DNA of 11,929 nt from an uncultured Lysobacterales bacterium (GTDB taxonomy: Bacteria > Pseudomonadota > Gammaproteobacteria > Xanthomonadales > Xanthomonadaceae): positions 1 through 11,929 of the forward strand of contig CAMPJI010000070.1 in assembly GCA_946886865.1 (NCBI GenBank), read 5' to 3'. How positions within the stretch are numbered: the stretch's first letter is position 1; each line of letters opens with the position of its first letter. The notes under the pieces were generated by a model. It saw only the letters and a list, made by a program, of their open reading frames with translations, had not been told where the DNA came from and made no database searches. Positions 5,802 through 11,929 of the stretch are shown piece after piece. Made by a program: the position numbers and the translations under genes.

Positions 5802-6287
5802 ATGCCGGTTGAAACTCTTTATTACATCCTCGCAGGCGTGCTTATCCTGGTGGGTATCGCCGGCACGGTGCTGCCTGCCCTGCCCGGCCTGCCGCTGGTC
5901 TTCGCCGGCATGGTGCTGGCCGCATGGACCGGCGATTTCCAGGAGGTCGGTGTGCCCATGCTGGTGCTGCTCGGCCTGCTGACCGTGCTCTCCCTGGCCG
6001 TGGACTTCCTGGCGACAATGTTCGGTGCCAAACGGGTCGGTGCCAGCCGGCTGGCCCTGGTAGGGTCGGTGATCGGCACGTTCGTGGGCCTTTTCTTCGG
6101 GCCCATCGGGCTGTTCGCCGGTCCGTTCCTGGGCGCGCTTGCAGGTGAGCTGATCCATGGCCGTCAGATCCACGCCGCCGCCAAGGTTGGCCTGGGCACC
6201 TGGGTGGGCATCGTCATCGGTACCGTCCTCAAGCTGGGGTTGGCGTTTGCCATGCTCGGCCTCTTTGCGCTCGCGTGGTTCGTGTGA
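5802..6287 (+). CDS. DUF456 family integral membrane protein
   Basis: A 161-residue inner-membrane protein of unknown function. Hydrophobic segments lie at about 6-24, 30-42, 50-72, 84-118 (with glycine-rich breaks) and 128-160. Family marks are ILVGIAGTVLPALPGLPLVF (15-34) and the loop FGAKRVGASRLALVGSVIG (74-92) followed by GLFFGPIGLFAGPFLGALAG, which are the glycine-zipper-like core of DUF456. The start at 5802 (MPVETLYYIL) follows GGGGACGG; an earlier in-frame ATG at 5763 would add a hydrophilic leader and overlaps the divergent promoter region. A 67-bp gap separates it from the cardiolipin-synthase-like gene, close enough for co-transcription but with no overlap. The glycine-rich repeats alone could suggest a different 2TM family, but the PALPGLP signature favours DUF456. 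Confidence 0.9.
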   Translation: MPVETLYYILAGVLILVGIAGTVLPALPGLPLVFAGMVLAAWTGDFQEVGVPMLVLLGLLTVLSLAVDFLATMFGAKRVGASRLALVGSVIGTFVGLFFGPIGLFAGPFLGALAGELIHGRQIHAAAKVGLGTWVGIVIGTVLKLGLAFAMLGLFALAWFV

Positions 6288-6354
6288 CCGACCGCCTTTC
6301 ACACCGCTTAACAGGCGTTTGACCCAGAGTGCCGCGCGTTCAAGGGGGACCGCC

Positions 6355-7647
6355 ATGCCACGCAACTGGAGCCGGAAGAAAATGACCTGGACGATCGTGA
6401 TCACCGTGCTTGCCACGATTCTGGTGGCGGCGATCGCCATGAACTTCGCCACGCCCGAGAAGACACTCGAGCGGAAGATCGAACACCGCTTCGCCGTCAG
6501 CGATCCCCAGTTCCGGCGCGAGATGGGCGTCATGATGGGGCCGGCGATCCTGCCCGGGAACCGCATCACGCCGCTTCGCAACGGCACCGAGATCTTCCCG
6601 GCGATGCTGCAGGCCATCGGCTCGGCACAGCGGACCGTCACCTTCGAAACCTATATCTACTGGTCCGGCGACATCGGCCAGAAGTTCACCGACGCCCTGG
6701 CCGAACGGGCGCGTGCCGGGGTCAAGGTCAATGTCACCATCGACTGGGCCGGCAGCGTCAAGATGGAAGAGGCGATGCTGCAGAAGATGGAGGACGCCGG
6801 CGTCCAGGTCGAGCGGTACCGGCCGCTGCACTGGTACAACATCGGCCGCCTCAATAACCGCACGCACCGCAAGATCCTGGTGATCGACGGCCGCGTGGGC
6901 TTCACGGGCGGTGTCGGTATCGCCGACCAGTGGATGGGCAACGCCGAAGACCCGGACCATTGGCGCGAGGAGCACTTCCGCATCGAAGGCCCCGCGGTCG
7001 CCCAGTTGCAGGCCGCCTTCAACGACAACTGGATCAAGAGCACCGGCGAGGTGCTCAACGGACCGGACTACTTCCCGCCGCTGGAGGCCGTCGGCGACAG
7101 CCCCGCGCATGTGTTCATCGCCTCGCCTGCCAGCGGCAGCGAAAGCATGCACCTCATGTACCTGCTGGCCCTTGCCGCCGCCGAGAAGACCATCGATCTG
7201 GCGGCATCGTATTTCGTCCCCGACGAGCTGACCATGCAGGCGATCATCGCCGCGCGCCACCGTGGCGTGCGGGTCCGCCTCCTCCTGCCGGGCGAGCACA
7301 TCGACTCGGAAACCGTCCGACTGGCCTCCAAGGCCGAATGGGGCGAACTCCTGCTGGCGGGCGTGGAGGTCTACGAGTACCAGCCCACGATGATCCACGT
7401 GAAGCTGCTGGTGATCGACGGCGAGATGGTTTCGGTCGGTTCCACCAACTTCGATATCCGGTCTTTCCGGCTCAACGACGAAGCCAGCCTCAACATCTAC
7501 GACCGCGAATTTGCCGCGCGCATGACCGAGGTCTTCGAGTCCGACCTGAAGAACACCAAGCAGTACACCTACGACCTCTGGCAGGCACGCCCGTGGAAGG
7601 ACAAATTCGCCGAGAAGTTCATCCTGCCGATCAAGTCGCAGCTGTGA
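6355..7647 (+). CDS. PLD-superfamily cardiolipin synthase-like enzyme
   Basis: A phosphatidyltransferase-type enzyme of 430 residues, inferred to make cardiolipin or to exchange phospholipid head groups at the inner membrane. There is one N-terminal transmembrane helix (about 12-30), then two PLD domains. The first HKD motif is THRKILVIDGRVGFTGG (H171, K173, D178) and the second IHVKLLVIDGEMVSVGSTNF (H348, K350, D355); both are complete, so the enzyme should be active. FETYIYWSGDIG (97-108) matches the cardiolipin synthase class. A single helix instead of two makes it more like ClsB/ClsC than ClsA. The start at 6355 follows AGGGGG. The stop codon TGA shares its A with the ATG of pldA, implying translational coupling. 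Phospholipase D or another transferase activity cannot be excluded. Confidence 0.9.
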   Translation: MPRNWSRKKMTWTIVITVLATILVAAIAMNFATPEKTLERKIEHRFAVSDPQFRREMGVMMGPAILPGNRITPLRNGTEIFPAMLQAIGSAQRTVTFETYIYWSGDIGQKFTDALAERARAGVKVNVTIDWAGSVKMEEAMLQKMEDAGVQVERYRPLHWYNIGRLNNRTHRKILVIDGRVGFTGGVGIADQWMGNAEDPDHWREEHFRIEGPAVAQLQAAFNDNWIKSTGEVLNGPDYFPPLEAVGDSPAHVFIASPASGSESMHLMYLLALAAAEKTIDLAASYFVPDELTMQAIIAARHRGVRVRLLLPGEHIDSETVRLASKAEWGELLLAGVEVYEYQPTMIHVKLLVIDGEMVSVGSTNFDIRSFRLNDEASLNIYDREFAARMTEVFESDLKNTKQYTYDLWQARPWKDKFAEKFILPIKSQL

Positions 7648-8795
7648 TGCGCGCGATACCGGTGGTGCTGCTCGCGGCGATCGCGCCGATCGCCGTCGCC
7701 CAGGAGATGGCGGTATCGGCTGCCGACGCGTGCCGCGCGGTGGAGGCCGACTCCGAGCGCCTGGCCTGCTACGACAACGCGTTCGGGCGCAGTGCGGACA
7801 GCGCCCAGGTGGCCGATGCCGCCGCCGAGCAGGCGCGCCGGGCGAAGGAAGACATCGAAGCCTACGAACGGTTCCGCCGGCAGTCGCTTCCGCCGGCCGA
7901 GCGCGCGCGTGAAACGCTGGGCGAACTGTTCCGGGCCGAAGACGGGCCGGATGCGCTGGAGGCACGCATCGCCAACGCCGGCAAGGGCGGCCTGCTCGAC
8001 AGCCGATGGGAGCTGGCGCGCGACTCCAAGCTGGGCGTATTCAACTTCCGTGCCTACAAGCCGGTCTACCTGTTGCCGGCGTTCTACACCACGGACGTCA
8101 ACACCACGCCGCAGTCGCCCAATCCCGACAACACGGTTACCACGCCGCAGGCGTTGGACGATGTCGAGGCGAAGTTCCAGATCAGCTTCAAGACCAAGGC
8201 ACTGGAAAACCTGTTCGGCGACAACGGCGATGTCTGGATGGCCTACACCCAGAGCTCCCGCTGGCAGGTCTACAACGGCGACAACTCGCGCCCGTTCCGC
8301 GAGACCAATTACGAGCCCGAAGTGCTGCTGGTATTCCGCAACGGCTACCGCCTGGGTGGTTGGCATGGGCGGATGGCGTCCATCGGCATCAACCACCAGT
8401 CCAACGGCCGCTCCGACCCGTTCTCCCGCAGCTGGAACCGCGTGATCGGCACCGTGGCGCTGGACCGGGAGAACTGGGCGCTGACGCTGCGCCCCTGGTG
8501 GCGGGTTCCGGACGGCAGCGAGGACGACAACCCCGATATCGAGAACTACATGGGCCGCGGCGACCTCACGCTGGTGCACACACGTGGGGGCCACGAACTT
8601 GCGCTGATGGCGCGGCACTCGCTGCGCGGTGGCGAGGACTCACGCGGGGCACTGCAGTTCGACTGGGGCTTCCCCATCAATCGCACCCTGCGCGGCCATG
8701 TGCAGGTGTTCGATGGCTATGGCGAGAGCCTGATCGACTACAACCACCGGGCGACCTATGTCGGGCTGGGCATCTCGCTGATGGAGTGGTTCTAG
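7647..8795 (+). CDS. pldA: Outer membrane phospholipase A (OMPLA)
   Basis: A calcium-dependent outer-membrane beta-barrel that removes acyl chains from phospholipids misplaced in the outer leaflet. The 382 residues begin with a signal peptide cleaved after AVA (16-18). The catalytic block GINHQSNGRSDPFSRSWNR (247-265) contains H250, S252 and N264, matching E. coli H142, S144 and N156, and R255 and S260 match its calcium-site residues. The protein ends in a C-terminal Phe (LMEWF), the usual barrel-assembly signal. It is about 90 residues longer than E. coli PldA: a mature N-terminal region with CX11C (C29, C41) and a helical, charged stretch (52-98) precedes the barrel. The ATG overlaps the preceding TGA by one base, so expression is probably coupled to the cardiolipin-synthase-like gene. 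No terminator is visible downstream. Confidence 0.95.
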   Translation: MRAIPVVLLAAIAPIAVAQEMAVSAADACRAVEADSERLACYDNAFGRSADSAQVADAAAEQARRAKEDIEAYERFRRQSLPPAERARETLGELFRAEDGPDALEARIANAGKGGLLDSRWELARDSKLGVFNFRAYKPVYLLPAFYTTDVNTTPQSPNPDNTVTTPQALDDVEAKFQISFKTKALENLFGDNGDVWMAYTQSSRWQVYNGDNSRPFRETNYEPEVLLVFRNGYRLGGWHGRMASIGINHQSNGRSDPFSRSWNRVIGTVALDRENWALTLRPWWRVPDGSEDDNPDIENYMGRGDLTLVHTRGGHELALMARHSLRGGEDSRGALQFDWGFPINRTLRGHVQVFDGYGESLIDYNHRATYVGLGISLMEWF

Positions 8796-8855
8796 CGCCC
8801 TCGCGGGACGCGATCGCGAAGGCACCGACAGCTCGCCCCCGGCCCGCATCGGCCG

Positions 8856-8861
8856 TACTCT
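8856..8861 (+). promoter_or_regulatory. Candidate -10 box of the patatin gene
   Basis: TACTCT (3/6), preceded by GCATCGGCCG, sits 29 bases before the ATG at 8890, the same spacing as the candidates before 2241 and 4168. Weak by itself. Confidence 0.3.
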
Positions 8862-8889
8862 GGCCGCCCCGGCATCGGAGGACTCGCGC

Positions 8890-9849
8890 ATGAAGATGCA
8901 ACGCATCCTGTCGCTGGACGGCGGCGGCATCCGCGGACTGGTGACCAGCCTGTGGCTGGGTGGGGTCGAGGACACGCTGGCCCGCGCGGGCAAGACCGGC
9001 GGGTTGCTGAAGCACTTCGACCTCCTGGCCGGCAGCTCCACCGGTGCGCTGGTCGCCTGCAGCCTGGGGATCGGCCTGTCGCCTGCGCAGCTGGCCGATC
9101 TGTATCGCGATGAACGGCACACGATCTTCCCGGGCCTGGCCGGTCGCCTGTGGTCGCGCGCAGGCCGGCTGCTCACGCAGGGTCCGTCCGCCCCCCGCTA
9201 CGACGGCGCGGGGCTGGAGAAGGTGCTCAGGAAGGTGTTCGGCAAGACGACGCTCGGTCAGCTGACGCTGCCGACGCTGGTCACGGCCTACGACACCGTG
9301 ACCCGCACCCCGGTCGTCTTCAAAAGCTTTAAGCCCGAACACAAGGCCCTGCCCGTCTGGGAGGTGTGCCGCGCCTCCGCTGCCGCACCCACCTACTTCC
9401 CCGCGCACCCGATGACGGTCGAGGGCTACCGCTGCGCGCTGATCGACGGCGGCGTCGTCGCCAACAACCCCACCGCCTGCGCCATCGCCGAGGCCATGCG
9501 CAAGGACGCCCGCGTCGACAACAGCCACGACCTCACCGTGCTGTCGGTGGGCACGGGCGAGCGGAACCGGCCGATCGACCTCAAGTCCGCCCGTGAATGG
9601 GGCGCGCTGGAGTGGGCCATCCCCATCATCGACGTGCTGTTCGACGGCAACACCGATTCGGTGGATTACATCGCCCGCCACCTGGTCGGCGACGGCTACT
9701 TCCGCATGCAGACCGACCTGGTGGTGGGCATGGACGACCTGGACGACACCAGTTCGACCAATGTGTTCGCGCTGGAGAAGTTGGCAACCGACTACCTGCA
9801 GGCGGCGGCGACGCGGAAAGCGCTCAAGGCGCTTGTCTCGCGCCTGTAG
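8890..9849 (+). CDS. Patatin-like phospholipase
   Basis: A cytoplasmic lipid acyl hydrolase of 319 residues without signal peptide or membrane segment. The patatin marks are complete: the oxyanion loop DGGGIRG (10-16), the nucleophile elbow GSSTG (48-52, catalytic S50) and DGG (186-188, catalytic D186) in a Ser-Asp dyad. A SAAAPTYFPAH stretch (163-173) and NNPTACAIAEA (192-202) are also typical. The plain single-domain architecture resembles plant patatins and bacterial relatives that include CBASS effectors such as CapV, but there is no nucleotidyltransferase nearby, so a defence role is not supported. The start at 8890 has GGAGG nearby (8877-8881); the ATG at 8896 is an alternative. The gap to pldA is 94 bp. 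The stop TAG is supplied by the first GTAGGAGCG palindrome of the REP cluster. Confidence 0.93.
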   Translation: MKMQRILSLDGGGIRGLVTSLWLGGVEDTLARAGKTGGLLKHFDLLAGSSTGALVACSLGIGLSPAQLADLYRDERHTIFPGLAGRLWSRAGRLLTQGPSAPRYDGAGLEKVLRKVFGKTTLGQLTLPTLVTAYDTVTRTPVVFKSFKPEHKALPVWEVCRASAAAPTYFPAHPMTVEGYRCALIDGGVVANNPTACAIAEAMRKDARVDNSHDLTVLSVGTGERNRPIDLKSAREWGALEWAIPIIDVLFDGNTDSVDYIARHLVGDGYFRMQTDLVVGMDDLDDTSSTNVFALEKLATDYLQAAATRKALKALVSRL

Positions 9850-9987
9850 GAGCGGCTTCAGCCGCGATCGCCTCCCTGTAGGAGCGACGTAAGTCGCGAC
9901 CGCGCAAGCCTCCACCGGTTCGCGGTCGCGACTTACGTCGCTCCTACATTCGAGCGGCGGGCTTTCGCGGCTGAAGCCGCTCCTATA
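9845..9987. repeat. Nested cluster of four REP-like palindromes (A-B-B'-A')
   Basis: Four units headed GTAGGAGCG lie in two orientations. A (9845-9867) contains GCGGCT-TC-AGCCGC; B (9877-9904) contains GCGAC-GTAA-GTCGC. B' (9921-9948) is the exact 28-base reverse complement of B, and A' (9965-9987) is the reverse complement of A with one change in 23. Each unit is itself a small hairpin, and the pairs can fold into one long cruciform. The cluster sits between convergent genes, where it may act in 3'-end protection or termination. It resembles RAYT-mobilised REP elements of Xanthomonadaceae and Pseudomonas; no RAYT transposase is in view. Confidence 0.93.
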
Positions 9988-10015
9988 AAGGCGGGGTGCG
10001 TTGGAGGCGACGCCG

Positions 10016-11578
10016 TCAGGCCGGCTCGACCACCACCGGGATCTTGCCGATGCGGGCCTGCCACTCGCGCGGGCCGGTCTTGTGGACGGACTCGCCCTGG
10101 CTGTCGACGGCCACGGTCACCGGCATGTCCTGCACGGTGAACTCGTAGATCGCCTCCATGCCCAGGTCCTCGAAGGCGACCACGCGCGCGGCCTTGATCG
10201 CCTTGGACACCAGGTACGCCGCCCCGCCCACCGCCATCAGGTACGCGGAGCGGTGCTTGCGGATGGCTTCGAGCGCGATCGGGCCGCGCTCGGCCTTGCC
10301 GACCATGCCCAGCAGGCCGGTCTGGTCCAGCACCTGCTCGGTGAATTTGTCCATGCGCGTGGCCGTGGTGGGGCCGGCGGGGCCGACGACCTCGTCGCGC
10401 ACCGGGTCGACCGGGCCGACGTAGTAGATGAAGCGTCCGCGCAGGTCGACCGGCAGCGCCTCGCCCGCGTCCAGCAGGCCGACGATCCGCTTGTGCGCGG
10501 CGTCGCGACCCGTCAGCAGCTTGCCATTGAGCAGCAGCACCTCGCCCGGCTTCCACGACGCCACGTCCTCGCGCGTCACGGTATCCATGTCGACGCGTCG
10601 GCCCTTGCTGGCGTCGTAGGTCAGCTCGGGCCAGTCCGCCAGCGACGGCGGCTCCAGCGTGACCGGGCCGCTGCCGTCCAGCGTGAAATGCGCATGCCGG
10701 GTGGCGGCGCAGTTCGGGATCAGCGCCACCGGCAGGTTGGCCGCATGCGTCGGGTAGTCCTTGACCTTGATGTCGAGCACCGTGGTCAGGCCGCCCAGGC
10801 CCTGCGCGCCGATGCCCAGCGCGTTGACCTTCTCGTACAGCTCCAGCCGCAGCTCCTCGGCGCGGTTGGACGGGCCGCGGGCCTGCAGGTCGGTGATGTC
10901 GATGGGCTCCATCAGCGACTCCTTGGCCAGCAGCATCGCCTTCTCGGCGGTGCCGCCGATGCCGATGCCGAGCATGCCCGGCGGGCACCAGCCCGCGCCC
11001 ATCGTCGGCACGGTCCTGAGCACCCAGTCGACGATCGAGTCGGACGGGTTGAGCATCGCGAATTTGCTCTTGGCCTCGCTGCCGCCGCCCTTGGCCGCGA
11101 CGATCACGTCCACCGTGTCGCCGGGCACGACCTTCATGTTCACGACGGCCGGCGTGTTGTCCTTCGTGTTGGCGCGCTTGCCGGCCGGGTCGGCCAGCAC
11201 GCTGGCACGCAGCTTGTTGTCGGGGTGGTTGTAGGCGCGGCGCACGCCCTCGTTGACCATGTCTTCCACGCCCATCGTGGCATCGGCCCAGCGCACGTCC
11301 ATCCCGATCTCGAGGAACACCGTGACGATGCCGGTGTCCTGGCAGATCGGGCGGTGGCCCTCGGCGCACATGCGCGAATTGATCAGGATCTGCGCGATCG
11401 CGTCCTTCGCCGCCGGCGACGCCTCACGCTCGTACGCCGCCGCCAGGTTCCGGATGTAGTCCACCGGGTGGTAGTAGCTGATGTACTGCAGCGCGTCCGC
11501 CACGGACTGGATGAAGTCCTCCTGGCGGATCGGCTGGGCGGCGGAGGTACGGGGTGCGGCGTCGGTCACGGCGGGCAT
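10016..11578 (-). CDS. fumA: Class I fumarate hydratase, [4Fe-4S]
   Basis: Interconverts fumarate and L-malate in the TCA cycle; an oxygen-sensitive, iron-sulfur cytoplasmic enzyme. The single 520-residue chain joins an N-terminal alpha part (about 17-290) and a C-terminal beta part (about 335-520), as in E. coli FumA/FumB. Cluster ligands are visible as C79 (RPICQDTG), C198 (GAGWCPPGMLG) and C290 (PNCAATRH); the first spacing of 119 matches E. coli C105-C224. The beta part has GPVDPVRDEVVGPAGPTTA (388-406). The start at 11578 has no clear Shine-Dalgarno. A TAAACT -10-like box at 11605-11600 would give a leader of about 15 bases. The stop is 28 bp from the REP cluster. The symbol denotes the class; which E. 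coli paralogue it equals is not meaningful. Confidence 0.95.
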   Translation of the reverse strand: MPAVTDAAPRTSAAQPIRQEDFIQSVADALQYISYYHPVDYIRNLAAAYEREASPAAKDAIAQILINSRMCAEGHRPICQDTGIVTVFLEIGMDVRWADATMGVEDMVNEGVRRAYNHPDNKLRASVLADPAGKRANTKDNTPAVVNMKVVPGDTVDVIVAAKGGGSEAKSKFAMLNPSDSIVDWVLRTVPTMGAGWCPPGMLGIGIGGTAEKAMLLAKESLMEPIDITDLQARGPSNRAEELRLELYEKVNALGIGAQGLGGLTTVLDIKVKDYPTHAANLPVALIPNCAATRHAHFTLDGSGPVTLEPPSLADWPELTYDASKGRRVDMDTVTREDVASWKPGEVLLLNGKLLTGRDAAHKRIVGLLDAGEALPVDLRGRFIYYVGPVDPVRDEVVGPAGPTTATRMDKFTEQVLDQTGLLGMVGKAERGPIALEAIRKHRSAYLMAVGGAAYLVSKAIKAARVVAFEDLGMEAIYEFTVQDMPVTVAVDSQGESVHKTGPREWQARIGKIPVVVEPA

Positions 11579-11599
11579 CGGGCTGGCGGTGGGCCGGCT

Positions 11600-11605
11600 A
11601 GTTTA
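11600..11605 (-). promoter_or_regulatory. Candidate -10 box of the fumarase gene
   Basis: TAAACT on the minus strand (4/6) stands out in otherwise GC-rich sequence 21 bases upstream of the fumarase ATG. A matching -35 is not evident. Confidence 0.35.
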
Positions 11606-11658
11606 CCGGCCGCGTCCCGCGCGAGCGCCCGGTGCCCTGGACCCGGTCGGGCGGGCCG

Positions 11659-11838
11659 CTACTCGTCCAGTTCCGGAAGCCGGGGCCGGGCCACGCGGGG
11701 CGCCAGGTGCGGCGCCTGCTGGAGCAACCGCCATAACGAATCGGGCGGCAACGCCACGGGATCGCTGCCAGTCGGTTGCGACGGGGTGGCCACCATCGGA
11801 GGCAAGCGCGCCTCCGCCATAGCCGGCACGTGATCCAT
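11659..11838 (-). CDS. Small hypothetical protein, 59 residues
   Basis: Family not recognised. The ORF starts MDHVPAMAEARLPPMV, is rich in proline and arginine, has an amphipathic-looking stretch SLWRLLQQAPHLAPRVARP and ends LPELDE; no signal peptide, membrane helix or cysteine. The start at 11838 is chosen because a GAGGAG lies seven bases upstream (11851-11846), one of the best ribosome sites in the window; the in-frame ATG at 11853 lacks one. A TACAAC -10-like box at 11875-11870 would give a leader of about 25 bases. The stop lies 80 bp before the fumarase start on the same strand, so co-transcription is possible. The overlapping 104-residue frame on the same strand (11603-11917) is low-complexity Gly/Ala/Pro/Arg and less likely. 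Confidence 0.6.
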   Translation of the reverse strand: MDHVPAMAEARLPPMVATPSQPTGSDPVALPPDSLWRLLQQAPHLAPRVARPRLPELDE

Positions 11839-11845
11839 GGCCTGG

Positions 11846-11851
11846 CTCCTC
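11846..11851 (-). promoter_or_regulatory. Strong ribosome binding site of the 59-codon ORF
   Basis: GAGGAG lies seven bases from the ATG at 11838. The stretch GGAGCCAGGCCATG nearly repeats the GGAGGCCAGGCCATG before the cytochrome gene at 4168. This is the main evidence that the small ORF is translated. Confidence 0.65.
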
Positions 11852-11929
11852 AAGGGTCTGGATGGCCACGTTGTACACCGCCCCCATTACGGGGCCGTTA
11901 CCGGAAGGCGACCGCACGTCTGCCGATGC

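Noticed and set aside
6301..6354. Promoter before the PLD gene based on TTAACA (6308) or TTGACC (6319)
   Set aside because: Both are good -35-like boxes, but no -10-like sequence lies 16-18 bases downstream of either.
6930..7646. N-terminal extension of the pldA frame back to 6930
   Set aside because: The first 239 codons are an out-of-frame reading through the PLD gene; the Met at 7647 begins a good signal peptide.
6340..7965. 541-codon open frame on the minus strand opposite the PLD and pldA genes
   Set aside because: Shadow frame produced by high GC: Arg/Pro/Ala/Gly/His-rich product with no recognisable motif, antisense to a gene with both HKD motifs.
8796..8889. Terminator between pldA and the patatin gene
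   Set aside because: TCGCG/CGCGA inverted motifs occur (about 8803-8820), but there is no T-run or long stem.
8890..9849. Patatin-like enzyme as a CapV-type CBASS effector or other anti-phage module
   Set aside because: No CD-NTase, ubiquitin-like/E2/JAB or HORMA genes adjoin it; neighbours are pldA, a REP cluster and fumarase, in a core-genome setting.
9845..9987. CRISPR array or transposon ends
   Set aside because: Units are inverted, not direct repeats with uniform spacers, and no transposase or target duplication is visible; they fit REP-like elements.
10001..11833. 610-codon open frame on the plus strand opposite fumarase
   Set aside because: Antisense shadow of a clear class I fumarase; low-complexity product rich in Arg, His, Gly and Ala.
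11603..11917. 104-codon minus-strand ORF near the right edge
   Set aside because: Gly/Ala/Pro/Arg-rich product overlapping a shorter ORF that has a far better ribosome binding site.

Overview
This is a GC-rich chromosomal window from a gammaproteobacterium, most likely family Xanthomonadaceae/Lysobacteraceae (Lysobacter, Luteimonas, Xanthomonas or a relative). I base that on the look of the encoded proteins (a GcdH beginning near 'ALHPYDLYDVRSLL', a DUF6116-type small membrane protein, a 69-residue cold shock protein) and on GTAGGAGCG-headed REP-like palindromes. This is recognition by eye, not a database result. I see no integrase, transposase, CRISPR array, tRNA or rRNA; the region reads as core genome.

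Layout, left to right. (1) Minus strand: a glutaryl-CoA dehydrogenase gene cut by the left edge, preceded by a secreted or anchored glycine-zipper protein that ends in a strong intrinsic terminator. (2) Plus strand: a small DUF6116-like membrane protein and a TatD/YjjV-type metal-dependent hydrolase. The hydrolase gene overlaps tail-to-tail by 20 bp with tcdA (tRNA t6A dehydratase) on the minus strand. (3) Plus strand: a membrane-anchored protein with one C-terminal CxxCH heme site and a glycine-zipper lipoprotein. A bidirectional terminator separates the lipoprotein gene from a minus-strand cold shock gene with a long structured leader. (4) Plus strand, 5.8-9.85 kb: a DUF456 membrane protein, a PLD-superfamily cardiolipin-synthase-like enzyme, an outer-membrane phospholipase A (start codon overlapping the previous stop) and a patatin-like phospholipase. 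(5) A nested set of four REP-like palindromes between convergent genes. (6) Minus strand: a class I [4Fe-4S] fumarase, and upstream of it a 59-codon ORF with a strong ribosome binding site. No gene-free stretch exceeds 300 bases.

Most functions are independent housekeeping ones (lysine/tryptophan catabolism, TCA cycle, tRNA modification, cold response). The exception is the run PLD enzyme - PldA - patatin, which places three phospholipid-acting enzymes in a row in predicted inner membrane, outer membrane and cytoplasm. I did not find a convincing undescribed system. The items most worth a second look are that lipid-enzyme cluster, the nested REP array that supplies the patatin stop codon, and a 29-nt palindrome placed at the predicted transcription start of the first glycine-zipper gene.
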